NCBI RefSeq assembly: GCF_000802965.1 | Contig: NZ_JSAK01000014.1 | Coordinates: 84,958-148,957, forward strand | DNA length: 64,000 nt | From: Pseudomonas fluorescens | Lineage (GTDB): Bacteria > Pseudomonadota > Gammaproteobacteria > Pseudomonadales > Pseudomonadaceae | Reading direction: 5' to 3' | Shown: piece by piece, positions 1 to 19,072 of the stretch | How positions within the stretch are numbered: the stretch's first letter is position 1 | How the letters are laid out: the number at the start of each line of letters is the position of its first letter | The notes under the pieces: model-generated | What the model saw: the letters and a program-made list of their open reading frames with translations, nothing else | Database searches by the model: none | Told to the model about the DNA's origin: nothing | Position numbers and translations under genes: made by a program

Positions 1-955
<955 letters not shown>

Positions 956-1021
956 GCTGTACCTCGTCGGTCAAAGTGGGCGCAGATGTTACCCAACACA
1001 ATCATGGCTGGCAAGCCGAAT

Positions 1022-2359
1022 TCAGGCAGAAACTTCAGTAACCAGTTTTGCCAGCTCTTCGGCGTAGCCGCGAACCTGTGTTTCGTCTTCGCCTTCAACC
1101 ATCACGCGTACCAACGGCTCTGTTCCGGACTTGCGCAAGAGCACGCGCCCGCGACCCGCCATAGCCTTGGTCACGCGCTCGCTCGCCTCCTTGACCGATG
1201 GATTATCAAGGGGGCTTGCACCACCGCCGAAGCGCACATTGATCAACACCTGCGGGCACTTGCGCAACGCCTGACGCGTTTGAGCCAACCCTTCTGAGCG
1301 CGTTTTCAGCGCTAACAGCACTTGAAGCGCAGCGATGATCGCATCACCGGTAGTGGTGTGGTTGAAACAAACGATATGACCCGAGTTCTCACCACCTACC
1401 AACCAGTTGCGCTCCAACAGCTCAGCGATCACATAACGATCACCGACATTGGCGCGGACAAATGGAATCGCCAGATCCGCCAAGGCCAGCTCCAGGCCCA
1501 GGTTACTCATCAGCGTACCGACTACACCACCCTGCAACTTGCCCTGCTCGTGCAGATCGCGAGCAATGATGAACAACAACTCATCACCATCAACAATGAC
1601 ACCGGTGTGATCAACCATCAGGACACGGTCGCCATCACCATCGAATGCGATACCCAGATCAGCGTGCTCAGCCAGAACAGCAGCCTGCAGCTGCCCCATG
1701 TGAGTCGAACCGCAGTTGTCGTTGATGTTCAATCCGTTAGGCTGCGCGGACAGGACTACGACATCGGCCCCCAGCTCACGGAATACGCTAGGCGCCACCT
1801 TGTACGTTGCACCATGGGCGCAGTCGATGACGATCTTCAAACCCGAAAAGCTGGTGCCGGTTGGCACACTACTTTTGCAGAATTCAATATAACGACCCGA
1901 GGCGTCGTTGATTCGCGAGACCTTGCCAATCTTGCTCGACTCGACCACGGTCATCGGCGTGTCGAGCAGCTCTTCGATCATGTGCTCGATTTCATCCGGA
2001 AGCTTGGTTCCCTTGCCGGAGAAAAACTTGATGCCGTTATCGTCATGTGGATTGTGCGAGGCACTGATCACAATGCCGGCTTCGGCATGAAAAGTACGCG
2101 TCAGGTAGGCGATGGCGGGTGTCGGCATCGGGCCCAGAAGCATTACGTCAGCGCCGGCCGACGTTAACCCAGCCTCAAGTGCCGATTCGAACATGTACCC
2201 CGAGATTCGAGTGTCCTTGCCCACCAGCACCTTGCATGCGCCCATTTTGCGGAACGCCATGCCAGCAGCCCAACCGAGCTTGAGCATGAAATCAGGAGTA
2301 ATCGGGTACTCACCGACCCGACCACGAATGCCGTCGGTGCCAAAGTATTTCTTAGTCAT
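1022..2359 (-). CDS. glmM: Phosphoglucosamine mutase
   Basis: GlmM converts glucosamine 6-phosphate to glucosamine 1-phosphate, the step that feeds UDP-GlcNAc for peptidoglycan and LPS. The 445-residue protein begins [13 protein letters not shown]. It has the phosphoserine loop [12 protein letters not shown] (Ser near 100), the metal-binding DGDGDR near 240, the sugar-recognition region GGENSGH and the phosphate-binding [11 protein letters not shown] near the C-terminus. The reading frame extends 14 codons further upstream, but the ATG at 2359 matches the family's usual N-terminus. It lies 16 bp after folP, in the classic ftsH-folP-glmM order. Confidence 0.97.
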   Translation of the reverse strand: MTKKYFGTDGIRGRVGEYPITPDFMLKLGWAAGMAFRKMGACKVLVGKDTRISGYMFESALEAGLTSAGADVMLLGPMPTPAIAYLTRTFHAEAGIVISASHNPHDDNGIKFFSGKGTKLPDEIEHMIEELLDTPMTVVESSKIGKVSRINDASGRYIEFCKSSVPTGTSFSGLKIVIDCAHGATYKVAPSVFRELGADVVVLSAQPNGLNINDNCGSTHMGQLQAAVLAEHADLGIAFDGDGDRVLMVDHTGVIVDGDELLFIIARDLHEQGKLQGGVVGTLMSNLGLELALADLAIPFVRANVGDRYVIAELLERNWLVGGENSGHIVCFNHTTTGDAIIAALQVLLALKTRSEGLAQTRQALRKCPQVLINVRFGGGASPLDNPSVKEASERVTKAMAGRGRVLLRKSGTEPLVRVMVEGEDETQVRGYAEELAKLVTEVSA

Positions 2360-2375
2360 AGGTACTCCATCATTC

Positions 2376-3227
2376 TTATTCGGCTGATTCCACTGCGGCA
2401 ATCATCCTCACCACATCGACTGTTTCAGCAACATCGTGGACGCGCAATATACGCGCACCCTTTTGTGATGCCAGCGCTGCGAGAGCGAGACCGCCATACA
2501 AGCGCTCATCCACCGGGCGATTCAGTGCCTGACCTATCATGCTCTTTCGCGAAACCCCGACCAACAGGGGACGCCCAAAGACATGCAAGGCTTCCATATG
2601 TTTGAACAAGCTTAAATTGTGCTGCAGGGTTTTAGCGAAGCCAAAGCCCGGATCGAGGATGATCCGCTCAGCCGGAATACCTGCTGACGCGCACTGAGCC
2701 ATACGTTCGGCAAGAAACTCAGCCACCTCTTTCGTAACGTCCTGGTAGTGCGGATTATCCTGCATATCGCCCGGCTCACCGAGCATGTGCATCAGACAGA
2801 CGGGCAGCCCTGTTGCCGCTGCCGCATCCAGAGCGCCGTCGCGACGCAGTGCACGCACGTCGTTGATCAACCCGGCTCCCAGCCGCGCAGTTTCGCGCAT
2901 GACGGCTGGCGTGGAAGTATCAACCGATATAATCACATCCAATTCGCGGTTAATCCGCTCGACGATCGGCGCTACACGCTCAAGCTCCTCAAGCGGCGAC
3001 ACTGCCCTGGCGCCTGGCCGTGTCGACTCTCCGCCGACATCAATCAGCGTCGCGCCAGCCGCCACCATTGCTTCAGCATGACGCAAGGCTGCATCAAGCT
3101 GGCTGTACTGGCCACCGTCGGAAAAGGAATCGGGAGTGACATTGAGAATGCCCATGACATGCGTCTGGGCCAAATCAAGAACCCGGTTGCCGCAAGGCAA
3201 CCGGGTCGAGGACTGAACAGAAGTCAT
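2376..3227 (-). CDS. folP: Dihydropteroate synthase
   Basis: FolP condenses 6-hydroxymethyl-dihydropterin pyrophosphate with p-aminobenzoate to dihydropteroate and is the sulfonamide target. The protein is a 283-residue TIM barrel. It shows [14 protein letters not shown] near residues 26-39 (pyrophosphate loop), GGESTRPGA near 65, DPGFGFAKT, the GVSRKSMIG loop and RVHDV near the end, all expected pterin- and pABA-site motifs. The start lies 8 bp after the ftsH stop, so the genes are almost certainly cotranscribed and perhaps translationally coupled. This is the housekeeping chromosomal type; nothing suggests a mobile sul gene. Confidence 0.97.
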   Translation of the reverse strand: MTSVQSSTRLPCGNRVLDLAQTHVMGILNVTPDSFSDGGQYSQLDAALRHAEAMVAAGATLIDVGGESTRPGARAVSPLEELERVAPIVERINRELDVIISVDTSTPAVMRETARLGAGLINDVRALRRDGALDAAAATGLPVCLMHMLGEPGDMQDNPHYQDVTKEVAEFLAERMAQCASAGIPAERIILDPGFGFAKTLQHNLSLFKHMEALHVFGRPLLVGVSRKSMIGQALNRPVDERLYGGLALAALASQKGARILRVHDVAETVDVVRMIAAVESAE

Positions 3228-3235
3228 TTCAAACC

Positions 3236-5155
<1,920 letters not shown>

Positions 5156-5159
5156 TTAA

Positions 5160-5348
5160 CTACCCTCTGAAGCAAGCGCCGCTGGTGGCGCGCGCTTCGC
5201 ATGATATTCACCGGCCTAACTTACTACATTACCTACAACTCTGGCAGGCGCCGTCTGTAACCCTTTGTGAAACACTTTCTACACAATATTCGCTTATGCA
5301 CGCGAGGCGAAATACGAAAAACCTATCACCCCGCCTAAAAACCTCGTT
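5160..5348. other. ftsH-rlmE intergenic region
   Basis: This 189-bp gap separates rlmE from ftsH on the same strand. I see the AGAGGG ribosome-binding site of ftsH near 5165. I see no strong stem-loop terminator for rlmE and no sigma-32-type promoter, so the ftsH promoter cannot be placed. A short GAAA-CAC-TTTC symmetry near 5270-5280 is too weak to call. Confidence 0.5.
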
Positions 5349-5978
5349 TTATTCGCTGCGACCGCGATAGCCCCAAGCCAGCATGTACTGCTCGCGGGAG
5401 CTGCCACGAGAGGAGTCCGGTTTGATCATCTGGATCTTGTCGAACTTCTTGCGAGCGTCCTTCAGGTAAACATCGAAACCTTCGCCCTGAAAAATCTTGA
5501 TTACGAAATTACCACCCGGCTTGAGAATCCGCTCCGCCAAATCAAGCGCCAGCTCGCACAGAAACATGGCTTTCGGCATGTCCACTTCAGGCGTACCACT
5601 CATATTGGGGGCCATATCGGAAATCACAAGGTCCACCTGCGAATTACCGACGGCCTCAAGGATTTGGGCCAGCACTTCGTCCTGAGTGAAGTCACCCTGA
5701 ATGAAAGTCACGTCCGGAATGCTGTCCATTTCCAGGATGTCCGAGGCGATCAGACGCCCCTGACCACCGATCAGCCGGCTAGTGACCTGCGACCAGCCAC
5801 CGGGCGCTGCACCCAGGTCGACAACGCTCATGCCCGGACGGATCAGCTTGTATTTCTCCTGGACCTCCAGAAGTTTGTAACTCGCACGCGAGCGGTATCC
5901 ATCCTTCTGCGCCTGCTTCACATAGGGATCATTGACATGTCTTTTCAGCCAACCAAGGCTTGTCTTGGAACGCGCCAT
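5349..5978 (-). CDS. rlmE: 23S rRNA (uridine-2'-O-)-methyltransferase RlmE
   Basis: RlmE (FtsJ/RrmJ) 2'-O-methylates U2552 in the A-loop of 23S rRNA, a late step of 50S assembly. The length of 209 residues equals that of the E. coli enzyme. The SAM-binding motif [13 protein letters not shown] is at about residues 52-64. The K-D-K-E catalytic set is visible as [25 protein letters not shown] and SREQYML. It is divergent from yhbY, which also encodes a 50S-associated protein, across a 100-bp gap holding a perfect palindrome. Identification is firm. Confidence 0.97.
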   Translation of the reverse strand: MARSKTSLGWLKRHVNDPYVKQAQKDGYRSRASYKLLEVQEKYKLIRPGMSVVDLGAAPGGWSQVTSRLIGGQGRLIASDILEMDSIPDVTFIQGDFTQDEVLAQILEAVGNSQVDLVISDMAPNMSGTPEVDMPKAMFLCELALDLAERILKPGGNFVIKIFQGEGFDVYLKDARKKFDKIQMIKPDSSRGSSREQYMLAWGYRGRSE

Positions 5979-6033
5979 TGGGCACCTCGATGATAAGGGT
6001 CGTGATTAGTTGGGCGGATCCACGAACCCTCGG

Positions 6034-6054
6034 GTAAAATGGCCGCCATTTTAC
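6034..6054. promoter_or_regulatory. 21-bp perfect palindrome in the rlmE/yhbY divergent promoter
   Basis: GTAAAATGGC and its reverse complement GCCATTTTAC flank a single C, giving ten-base arms with no mismatch. It lies 26 bp before the yhbY start and 55 bp before the rlmE start. The symmetry and position fit an operator shared by two ribosome-assembly genes. It could equally be an RNA stem or overlap the -10 of yhbY (TAAAAT at 6035-6040). No binding protein can be named. Confidence 0.5.
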
Positions 6055-6079
6055 AGAATCCAGACGAAAGGGTCAGATT

Positions 6080-6388
6080 ATGCCGCTCACTCAAGAGCAG
6101 AAGAAACAGTACAAATCCATTGGCCACCATCTGAAACCGGTTTTGATTGTGGCTGACAACGGTTTGACTGAAGGTGTGTTAGCCGAACTTGAACGCGCAT
6201 TGGCGGATCACGAGCTGATCAAAATCAAGCTCAACATCCTGGATCGCGAATCCCGCCTGGCGTCCATTGCAGAACTCTGCAAGGTCGGCAAAGCGGACCT
6301 GGTTCAAGTCATCGGCAAGATGGCACTGATTTACCGCAAGAACTTCAGCGTCAACAAGCAGCTGTCGAACGTCCATCGCTTCAAGTGA
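6080..6388 (+). CDS. yhbY: YhbY family ribosome assembly RNA-binding protein
   Basis: This 102-residue protein is a single CRM (CRS1-YhbY) domain, a small RNA-binding fold associated with 50S precursors. It starts MPLTQEQKKQYKSIGHHLKP and carries the family GxxG-like segment in LIVADNGLTEGVL, followed by the DHELIKIKL and IGKMALIYRK strands. Length and sequence are as expected. It is divergent from rlmE, another 50S maturation factor, and convergent with the DUF4149-like gene downstream. The start is decided by the good match to the family N-terminus and AAAGGG about 12 bases upstream. Confidence 0.95.
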   Translation: MPLTQEQKKQYKSIGHHLKPVLIVADNGLTEGVLAELERALADHELIKIKLNILDRESRLASIAELCKVGKADLVQVIGKMALIYRKNFSVNKQLSNVHRFK

Positions 6389-6397
6389 TGGCAAGGG

Positions 6398-6802
6398 TCA
6401 AGGGTGTGCTTCGCGCACCCTGCCACTCCATCCCGGCACTGGCTGCAACACCAGCACCAACCCGGAAAAGCCCAGAATCAGATAGCTGAATACCTGCCAA
6501 CGCACCGCTTCCGGCCAGCCAATCCGCGCTGCGAAGTACATCGCACACGCATACAGCGCCATCAATAGCAGTTGCCCGCGAATATCCCGCCATAGACTGG
6601 CAAGGCCCTCGGCCTGAACCAGCACCAAAACCTGAAATACCACACACGCTGCGGCGAATCCCACCATCAGCGCATCCAGCATGCCTGCAATTTCTTCGAT
6701 CAGCAGCGGCGCCAGGCCAATTCGGCCAAGCACCGGCAGCAGACCGATATGTAACAGCCACAGGCCGCCAACCCATAACATCTGAGTCAGTTGCCAAAGC
6801 AT
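6398..6802 (-). CDS. Small integral membrane protein, DUF4149-like
   Basis: This 134-residue hydrophobic protein has about four membrane helices (near residues 5-25, 40-65, 75-95 and 105-125) and no polar domain. It resembles the DUF4149 (TMEM205-like) proteins commonly found between yhbY and greA in Pseudomonas; function unknown. The frame continues upstream into greA. I chose the ATG at 6802, which gives MLWQLTQMLWVGG. No clear Shine-Dalgarno is visible: the bases before the ATG are one arm of an 8-bp hairpin (6803-6825). Translation may therefore be coupled to greA or controlled by that structure. Confidence 0.75.
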   Translation of the reverse strand: MLWQLTQMLWVGGLWLLHIGLLPVLGRIGLAPLLIEEIAGMLDALMVGFAAACVVFQVLVLVQAEGLASLWRDIRGQLLLMALYACAMYFAARIGWPEAVRWQVFSYLILGFSGLVLVLQPVPGWSGRVREAHP

Positions 6803-6825
6803 GGCGCCCGCACGAAGCGGGCGCC
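6803..6825 (-). other. Stem-loop between greA and the DUF4149-like gene
   Basis: GGCGCCCG and CGGGCGCC form a perfect 8-bp stem with a 7-base loop. It ends directly against the ATG of the membrane-protein gene and lacks a following T-run. It is either a weak or 3'-stabilising structure after greA or a block on the ribosome site of the next gene. Confidence 0.55.
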
Positions 6826-6830
6826 TGCGT

Positions 6831-7309
6831 TTAGATGTGGCGAACTTCGACAATCTCGTACTCGATAACGCCACCAGGCGTTTTCACGGCAACCACATCA
6901 CCCTCTTCCTTGGCAATCAAGGCGCGGGCCAATGGCGAACCCACCGAAATCTTGCCGAGTTTGAAGTCCGCCTCATCCTCACCCACGATGTGGTAAGTGA
7001 CGCGCTCATCAGTCTCGACGTTGGCGATTTCAACGGTGGTGCCGAAAATCACTTTGCCGGTGTGAGGAATAGTCGTGACATCAATGATGACCTGATTCTG
7101 AATCCGGCCTTCGATGTCACGAATACGCGCCTCAACCATACCCTGCTGCTCGCGAGCAGCGTGGTATTCGGCGTTTTCCTTCAAGTCACCCAACTCACGA
7201 GCCGTACCGATGTCCTGGCTGAGCTTCGGACGGACGACTTTGGTCAGGTGAGTGTGCTCCTCTTCCAGGGCGCGAGCGCCCTGAACGGTCATTGGGTACT
7301 TCGTTATGC

Positions 7310-7313
<4 letters not shown>
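6831..7313 (-). CDS. greA: Transcription elongation factor GreA
   Basis: GreA rescues backtracked RNA polymerase by stimulating cleavage of the nascent 3' end through the secondary channel. The 160-residue protein has an N-terminal coiled coil ([15 protein letters not shown] onward), the acidic tip region [15 protein letters not shown] that carries the catalytic acidic residues, and a C-terminal FKBP-like domain ([24 protein letters not shown]). Its ATG overlaps the carB stop as ATGA, so it is translationally coupled to carB in the carA-carB-greA unit, as in other pseudomonads. Confidence 0.97.
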
Positions 7314-10531
<3,218 letters not shown>

Positions 10532-10649
10532 GGGTTTGTCACTCAAATCCGCAGGTCAGTCGGCAAGCCGTCTTGTTCAATCTCTGAAGACTTGAGGGTG
10601 TCGCCGGTGTCGGGACCGCCCTCAAGCTTTGCTACATCAGGGCGAGCGA

Positions 10650-11782
<1,133 letters not shown>

Positions 11783-11786
<4 letters not shown>

Positions 11787-11935
11787 GAAGACCTCCCGTA
11801 AATAAAGCCTGAAAGGGCGATCGCAGGTTGTAAAAAAGCGGAGTGACGTATGGACACGTCACCCCGCTTCTTCACTGAATTATTCTGCGCGCTTTTAGTG
11901 GACACACTAAAGCTGTAGCTTACAGAAAAAGGCAT
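11783..11935 (-). CDS. Possible 50-codon leader peptide of carAB
   Basis: This open frame starts [15 protein letters not shown] and ends in RSS, with its TGA overlapping the carA TTG start (TTGA). It runs through both hairpins of the car leader. The first dozen codons are rich in U-containing Phe, Ser, Val and Tyr codons, as in pyrimidine-sensitive leaders such as pyrBL. The ribosome site before the ATG is poor (GGCGG about ten bases away). Seen directly: the frame, the overlap and the hairpins. Inferred: that it is translated and couples RNA polymerase pausing to carAB expression. Confidence 0.45.
11835..11870 (-). terminator. Attenuator-type terminator in the carA leader
   Basis: On the minus strand AAGCGGGGTGACG pairs with CGTCACTCCGCTT (one G-T pair) around an 8-base loop, followed at once by TTTTT. 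It ends about 50 bases before the carA start and lies inside the leader ORF. A second hairpin (11891-11913, GCTTTTAGTG with CACTAAAGC) precedes it and could act as a pause site. The arrangement is that of a transcription attenuator. Confidence 0.75.
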
Positions 11936-12004
11936 TTTTGGTCTACCGCCAATGAGCCTTAAAGGCTGGAGAATGCGACAGGACGTCGCTTGGCGGAATA
12001 AAAC

Positions 12005-12031
12005 CGGGCTCAAACGCTGTGCGCGAGCCCG
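12005..12031 (-). terminator. dapB terminator
   Basis: CGGGCTC and GAGCCCG form a 7-bp stem with a 13-base loop, followed on the minus strand by GTTTTATT. It lies 15 bp beyond the dapB stop. It separates the dapB transcript from the car leader, implying that carA has its own promoter in about 11936-12000. I cannot place that promoter. Confidence 0.75.
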
Positions 12032-12045
12032 ATTTCGGGTGCATC

Positions 12046-13984
<1,939 letters not shown>

Positions 13985-14051
13985 AAGTCTTTTGCACTCT
14001 TGAGGACGTTCGACAAACCTCTCCTGAGCCTCGTCAAACTCGTTGAGCCCC

Positions 14052-14080
14052 AATACAGGCCCGGACCCAACTCACGTCAA
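14052..14080 (-). promoter_or_regulatory. Candidate sigma-70 promoter for dnaJ
   Basis: On the minus strand TTGACG (plus 14075-14080) and TGTATT (plus 14052-14057) are separated by 17 bp. It sits about 70 bp before the dnaJ start in the unusually long dnaK-dnaJ gap. Matches to consensus are 5/6 and 4/6. It could give dnaJ-dapB expression independent of the grpE promoter. Confidence 0.4.
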
Positions 14081-14207
14081 TTCAACGATCCTGGTCTTTG
14101 ATTCGATCGGCACTTTCGGCCCGGAAAGCAGGAGCATTTCCGGCCATGCCATCAACACGCGAGCGTTGTCGCATGCTGAAAAAATTCGCTAACTCCAGAC
14201 ACGCCAA

Positions 14208-14227
14208 CGCGGGAGCAAGCTCCCGCG
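14208..14227 (-). other. Stem-loop in the dnaK-dnaJ gap
   Basis: CGCGGGAGC and GCTCCCGCG form a perfect 9-bp inverted repeat two bases apart, 55 bp past the dnaK stop. No T-run follows on the minus strand. It may stabilise the dnaK 3' end or partly terminate, lowering dnaJ relative to dnaK. It also resembles the core of the GGGAGCTTGCTCCC REP family. The rest of the 13985-14281 gap holds only the candidate dnaJ promoter. Confidence 0.5.
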
Positions 14228-14281
14228 CGGCGACATCCTACCAGTCACCGCCGCAAGGCAGTCAACCGGCCGACCAACAAC

Positions 14282-16198
<1,917 letters not shown>

Positions 16199-16300
16199 GT
16201 TCACTCTCCCGAAACTTTGGATTTGGTTGCCGCAGCAGTGGTGGCTAACTGCGGTAGCACTTAAACGCTTGACTTCTAAATGGGGGCCTTGCGGCTAATT

Positions 16301-16867
16301 TCAAGCCTGCTCATCAATCGAAGGCGAAACTGGCGCAGGCGCCTTGCTGACCACGACCATCGCCGGGCGCAGCAGGCGACCATTGAGCTGGTAGCCCTTC
16401 TGGAACACCTTGAGCACGCTGTTCGGCTCGAGGTCAGCGCTTTCCTGCATGGCCATTGCCTGATGAAGAACGGCGTTGAACGGTTCGCCATGCGGATCGA
16501 TCGCTTCCAGCTGATAACGCTTCAGGGTGTCCTGGAACATTTTCAGGGTCAGCTCGATACCTTCGCGCATCGGACGGATGCTCTCGTCATCCGGGTTCGA
16601 CAACTCCAAGCCGCGCTCGAGACTGTCGATGATCGGCAGCAAGTCGCTAGCGAATTTTTCCAGCGCGAATTTGTGAGCCTTTTCCACGTCCTGCTCGGCG
16701 CGACGGCGGACGTTCTGCAGATCGGCAGCTACACGCAAAGCCTGATCCTGCGCGCCTGCCAGTTGCTCTTCGAGCACTTGTACACGAGCCGCCAGATCAT
16801 CACCCGAAGCCTGGGGAGCCTGATCGGCGTCTAGATTTTGCGTATCCACTGTCTGTTCGTCAGCCAT
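16301..16867 (-). CDS. grpE: Nucleotide exchange factor GrpE
   Basis: GrpE releases ADP from DnaK and acts as a thermosensor. The 188-residue protein has an acidic N-terminus and a long coiled coil (about residues 25-85, [19 protein letters not shown] onward). The C-terminal beta domain carries [15 protein letters not shown] and [21 protein letters not shown]. It is the first gene of the heat-shock unit, 52 bp behind a sigma-32-type promoter. dnaK follows 102 bp downstream. The short leader contains a small CGCGAG-TTGAG-CTCGCG hairpin (16889-16905). Confidence 0.97.
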   Translation of the reverse strand: MADEQTVDTQNLDADQAPQASGDDLAARVQVLEEQLAGAQDQALRVAADLQNVRRRAEQDVEKAHKFALEKFASDLLPIIDSLERGLELSNPDDESIRPMREGIELTLKMFQDTLKRYQLEAIDPHGEPFNAVLHQAMAMQESADLEPNSVLKVFQKGYQLNGRLLRPAMVVVSKAPAPVSPSIDEQA

Positions 16868-16919
16868 AGAATTCTCCTTTCAATATCGTCCGCGAGCTCA
16901 ACTCGCGCTTCTGCCCAGC

Positions 16920-16951
16920 TATATGGGGCCGCAAAATCCGGCTTCAAGGGG
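16920..16951 (-). promoter_or_regulatory. Sigma-32 heat-shock promoter of grpE-dnaK-dnaJ-dapB
   Basis: Read on the minus strand, CCCCTTGAA (plus 16943-16951) is followed after 14 bp by CCCCATATA (plus 16920-16928). This is a near-perfect match to the RpoH consensus CTTGAA-N13/14-CCCCATnT. It lies 52 bp before the grpE start. dapB, only 10 bp after dnaJ, would be carried on the same transcript. Confidence 0.88.
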
Positions 16952-17047
16952 TGCCTACGCATTAACCCTACAAAAAACACATGCATTGTCATTGCAGGGC
17001 GCACTAAGGATTTCGTCGGATCAAGCCAATCGAGCTAACGAGGGGCA

Positions 17048-17077
17048 TTGTCAGCCAGAAACAAAACACTGTATAAA
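17048..17077 (+). promoter_or_regulatory. recN promoter
   Basis: TTGTCA at 17048-17053 and TATAAA at 17072-17077 are separated by 18 bp, about 30 bp before the recN start. The -10 lies inside a LexA box, as expected for a tightly SOS-repressed gene. Confidence 0.7.
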
Positions 17078-17084
17078 TAACCAG
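17069..17084 (+). promoter_or_regulatory. LexA (SOS) box of recN
   Basis: The 16-mer CTGTATAAATAACCAG fits the gammaproteobacterial LexA operator CTGT-N8-ACAG with one change in the right half (CCAG). It covers the -10 element and ends 25 bp before the recN ATG. recN is a standard LexA target in Pseudomonas and E. coli, which supports the call. Confidence 0.85.
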
Positions 17085-17108
17085 ACCTAAAGCCTGGGAG
17101 CGGCCTTT

Positions 17109-18791
17109 ATGCTGGTGCACCTGTCCGTACACAACTACGCCATCGTTGAACATCTCGATCTCGAACTCGATCGCGGAATGAGCGTGATCACGGGGGAAAC
17201 CGGCGCCGGCAAGTCGATCATGCTCGACGCCCTGGGCCTGACCCTGGGCGATCGCGCCGACAGCGGCGTGGTTCGTCCCGGCGCTGACAAGGCCGACATC
17301 CTCGCAACCTTCGATCTGGCGGACATTCCCGAAGCGAGCGCCTGGCTGGCCGAGCGCGACCTCGAGATTGACGGCCCATGCATCCTGCGGCGAGTGATCA
17401 CCGCTGAAGGACGCTCACGCGGCTACATCAATGGCACGCCCTGCCCGCTTGGCGACCTCAAGGCATTGGGCGAGCTGCTTATCGATATCCACAGCCAGCA
17501 TGAACACCAATCCCTGCTCAAGACCGATACCCATCGGCGCCTGCTCGACGAGTATGCCGGCGCTACGGACCTCGCTCGCCAGGTGCAACTGGCCGCCCAG
17601 CGCTGGCGCCAGACGCACCAGGAGCTGGAGCGGCTTTCCAACTCCGGTGATGAGCAGCGCGCGCGCCATCAGTTGCTCAGCTATCAGCTTGAAGAACTGG
17701 AAAATCTCGGCCTCGGCGAAAACGAACTGGAGCAGCTGGAACAGGAACACAAGAACCTGACCAATGCTGAAACCTTGCTGGGTATCTGCCGACAAGTCGT
17801 CGAGCAATGCAGCGAAAGTGATTCCGGCAATGTGCTGAACGCCCTGACTGCCAGCCTCAATCGCCTGTCGAGCGTGAACAGCTCGATTGGCGCGCTTGGC
17901 GAAGCCAGCAGCTTGCTGACCAGCGCGCAGATCCAGGTTGAAGAAGCCGTGGGCGAGCTGAACCGCTTCCTGGATAACTTCGACGCAGACCCGGCGCGTC
18001 TTCAATACCTGGAAGAGCGCCTCGATGCGATCTACACCATGGCTCGCAAGCACCGCATCCAGCCGACCGAGGTCGCCGAGATGCAACAGCGGTTGCTGGA
18101 TGAAATCGAAACCCTGAATGCCAACGATGAATCCATCGGGCGACTGAGTGATGAGCTGGCGTCTTACGCCCGTCATTATCAGGAGAAGGCTCGGGAGTTG
18201 AGCGACCTGCGCCACCAAGCTTCCAGCAGCCTGGCCAGCGCCGTGGAACAGGAAATCCAGCGCCTTGGCATGCCCGGCGGGCGTTTTGCCATTGAACTGC
18301 GACCGAACAGCAGCAATGAATTGCTACCGAACGGACTTGAACAGGTAGAGCTGTTGGTCAGTGCCAACCCGGGGCAGCCTTTAAAAGCGCTGGCGAAGGT
18401 GGCATCGGGTGGCGAACTGTCGCGAATCAGCCTGGCCATCCAGGTCATCACTGCACAAACCTCCCGCGTCCCAACCCTGGTGTTCGACGAAGTGGACGTA
18501 GGTATCGGCGGCCCCACCGCCGAGATCGTCGGCCAGTTGCTGCGTCGACTAGGGGAGCGCGGACAGGTTCTGACAGTAACGCACTTGCCACAGGTGGCGG
18601 CGCAGGGACATCAGCATTTGTTTGTACATAAAGTGCGCGGCGAGGATGCCACTCGTACGGCCGTCTCCAAACTCAGCAAGAACGATCGCGTCGAAGAGGT
18701 GGCGCGAATGCTGGGCGGCATCGATCTGACCAAGGAGTCCCTGGCTCACGCCAAGAAAATGGTGGTGGCGGCAAAAGCTTTGGGATCGTGA
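17109..18791 (+). CDS. recN: DNA repair protein RecN
   Basis: RecN is an SMC-like ATPase that helps repair double-strand breaks. The 560-residue protein starts MLVHLSVHNYAIVEHL and has Walker A GETGAGKSIML near residues 30-40. Two coiled-coil arms of about 150 residues each (around 150-320 and 320-370) follow. The C-terminal ABC signature ASGGELSRISLAIQ leads into Walker B TLVFDEVDVGIGG. It is divergent from grpE and controlled by the LexA box at 17069-17084. Length is normal for the family. Confidence 0.97.
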   Translation: MLVHLSVHNYAIVEHLDLELDRGMSVITGETGAGKSIMLDALGLTLGDRADSGVVRPGADKADILATFDLADIPEASAWLAERDLEIDGPCILRRVITAEGRSRGYINGTPCPLGDLKALGELLIDIHSQHEHQSLLKTDTHRRLLDEYAGATDLARQVQLAAQRWRQTHQELERLSNSGDEQRARHQLLSYQLEELENLGLGENELEQLEQEHKNLTNAETLLGICRQVVEQCSESDSGNVLNALTASLNRLSSVNSSIGALGEASSLLTSAQIQVEEAVGELNRFLDNFDADPARLQYLEERLDAIYTMARKHRIQPTEVAEMQQRLLDEIETLNANDESIGRLSDELASYARHYQEKARELSDLRHQASSSLASAVEQEIQRLGMPGGRFAIELRPNSSNELLPNGLEQVELLVSANPGQPLKALAKVASGGELSRISLAIQVITAQTSRVPTLVFDEVDVGIGGPTAEIVGQLLRRLGERGQVLTVTHLPQVAAQGHQHLFVHKVRGEDATRTAVSKLSKNDRVEEVARMLGGIDLTKESLAHAKKMVVAAKALGS

Positions 18792-18801
18792 AACGCGTGT
18801 A

Positions 18802-18896
18802 TGCAGGAGCCGGCTTGCTGGCGATGGCTACACCGCGGTCAACCTGCTCCTACGAGTTATCGTTAACGACCATCGCCAGCAAGCCGGCTCCTACAA
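18802..18896. repeat. REP inverted pair (GCCGGCTTGCTGGCGA family)
   Basis: AGGAGCCGGCTTGCTGGCGATGG at the left and its reverse complement at the right are separated by about 45 bp. This is one of the short GC-rich REP families dispersed between genes in P. fluorescens-group genomes. It sits between recN and fur, directly beside a second pair of another family. Confidence 0.85.
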
Positions 18897-18911
18897 AGGT
18901 ACGCATTCCCC

Positions 18912-18998
18912 TGTAGGAGCTGCCGCAGGCGGCGATCTTTTGATCTTGACCTTATAAAAAGCAAGATCAAAAGATCGCAGCCTGCGGCAGCTCCTACA
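18912..18998. repeat. REP inverted pair (GTAGGAGCTGCCGCAGGCTGCGATC family)
   Basis: Two 37-base arms (18912-18948 and 18962-18998) are reverse complements with a single mismatch and a 13-base loop, so the transcript would form a very stable hairpin. The arms include TGCGATCTTTTGATC, a long form of the family also seen at 22945, 34767 and 38204. Confidence 0.88.
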
Positions 18999-19011
18999 TC
19001 AGGCAAAAAGC

Positions 19012-19039
19012 ACAAAGGCGACCCTGAGGTCGCCTTTGT
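19012..19039. terminator. Bidirectional terminator between recN and fur
   Basis: ACAAAGGCGACC and GGTCGCCTTTGT form a perfect 12-bp stem with a CTGA loop, with T-rich and A-rich flanks. It lies 34 bp past the fur stop on the minus strand and downstream of recN on the plus strand, so it can serve both convergent genes. Confidence 0.75.
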
Positions 19040-19072
19040 TCGTTTCGCGAACCTTGCGTTCGCGCGACATGC

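Noticed and set aside
5260..5290. Vfr/CRP-like TGTGA...TACACA near the ftsH upstream region
   Set aside because: Half-site spacing does not fit TGTGA-N6-TCACA.
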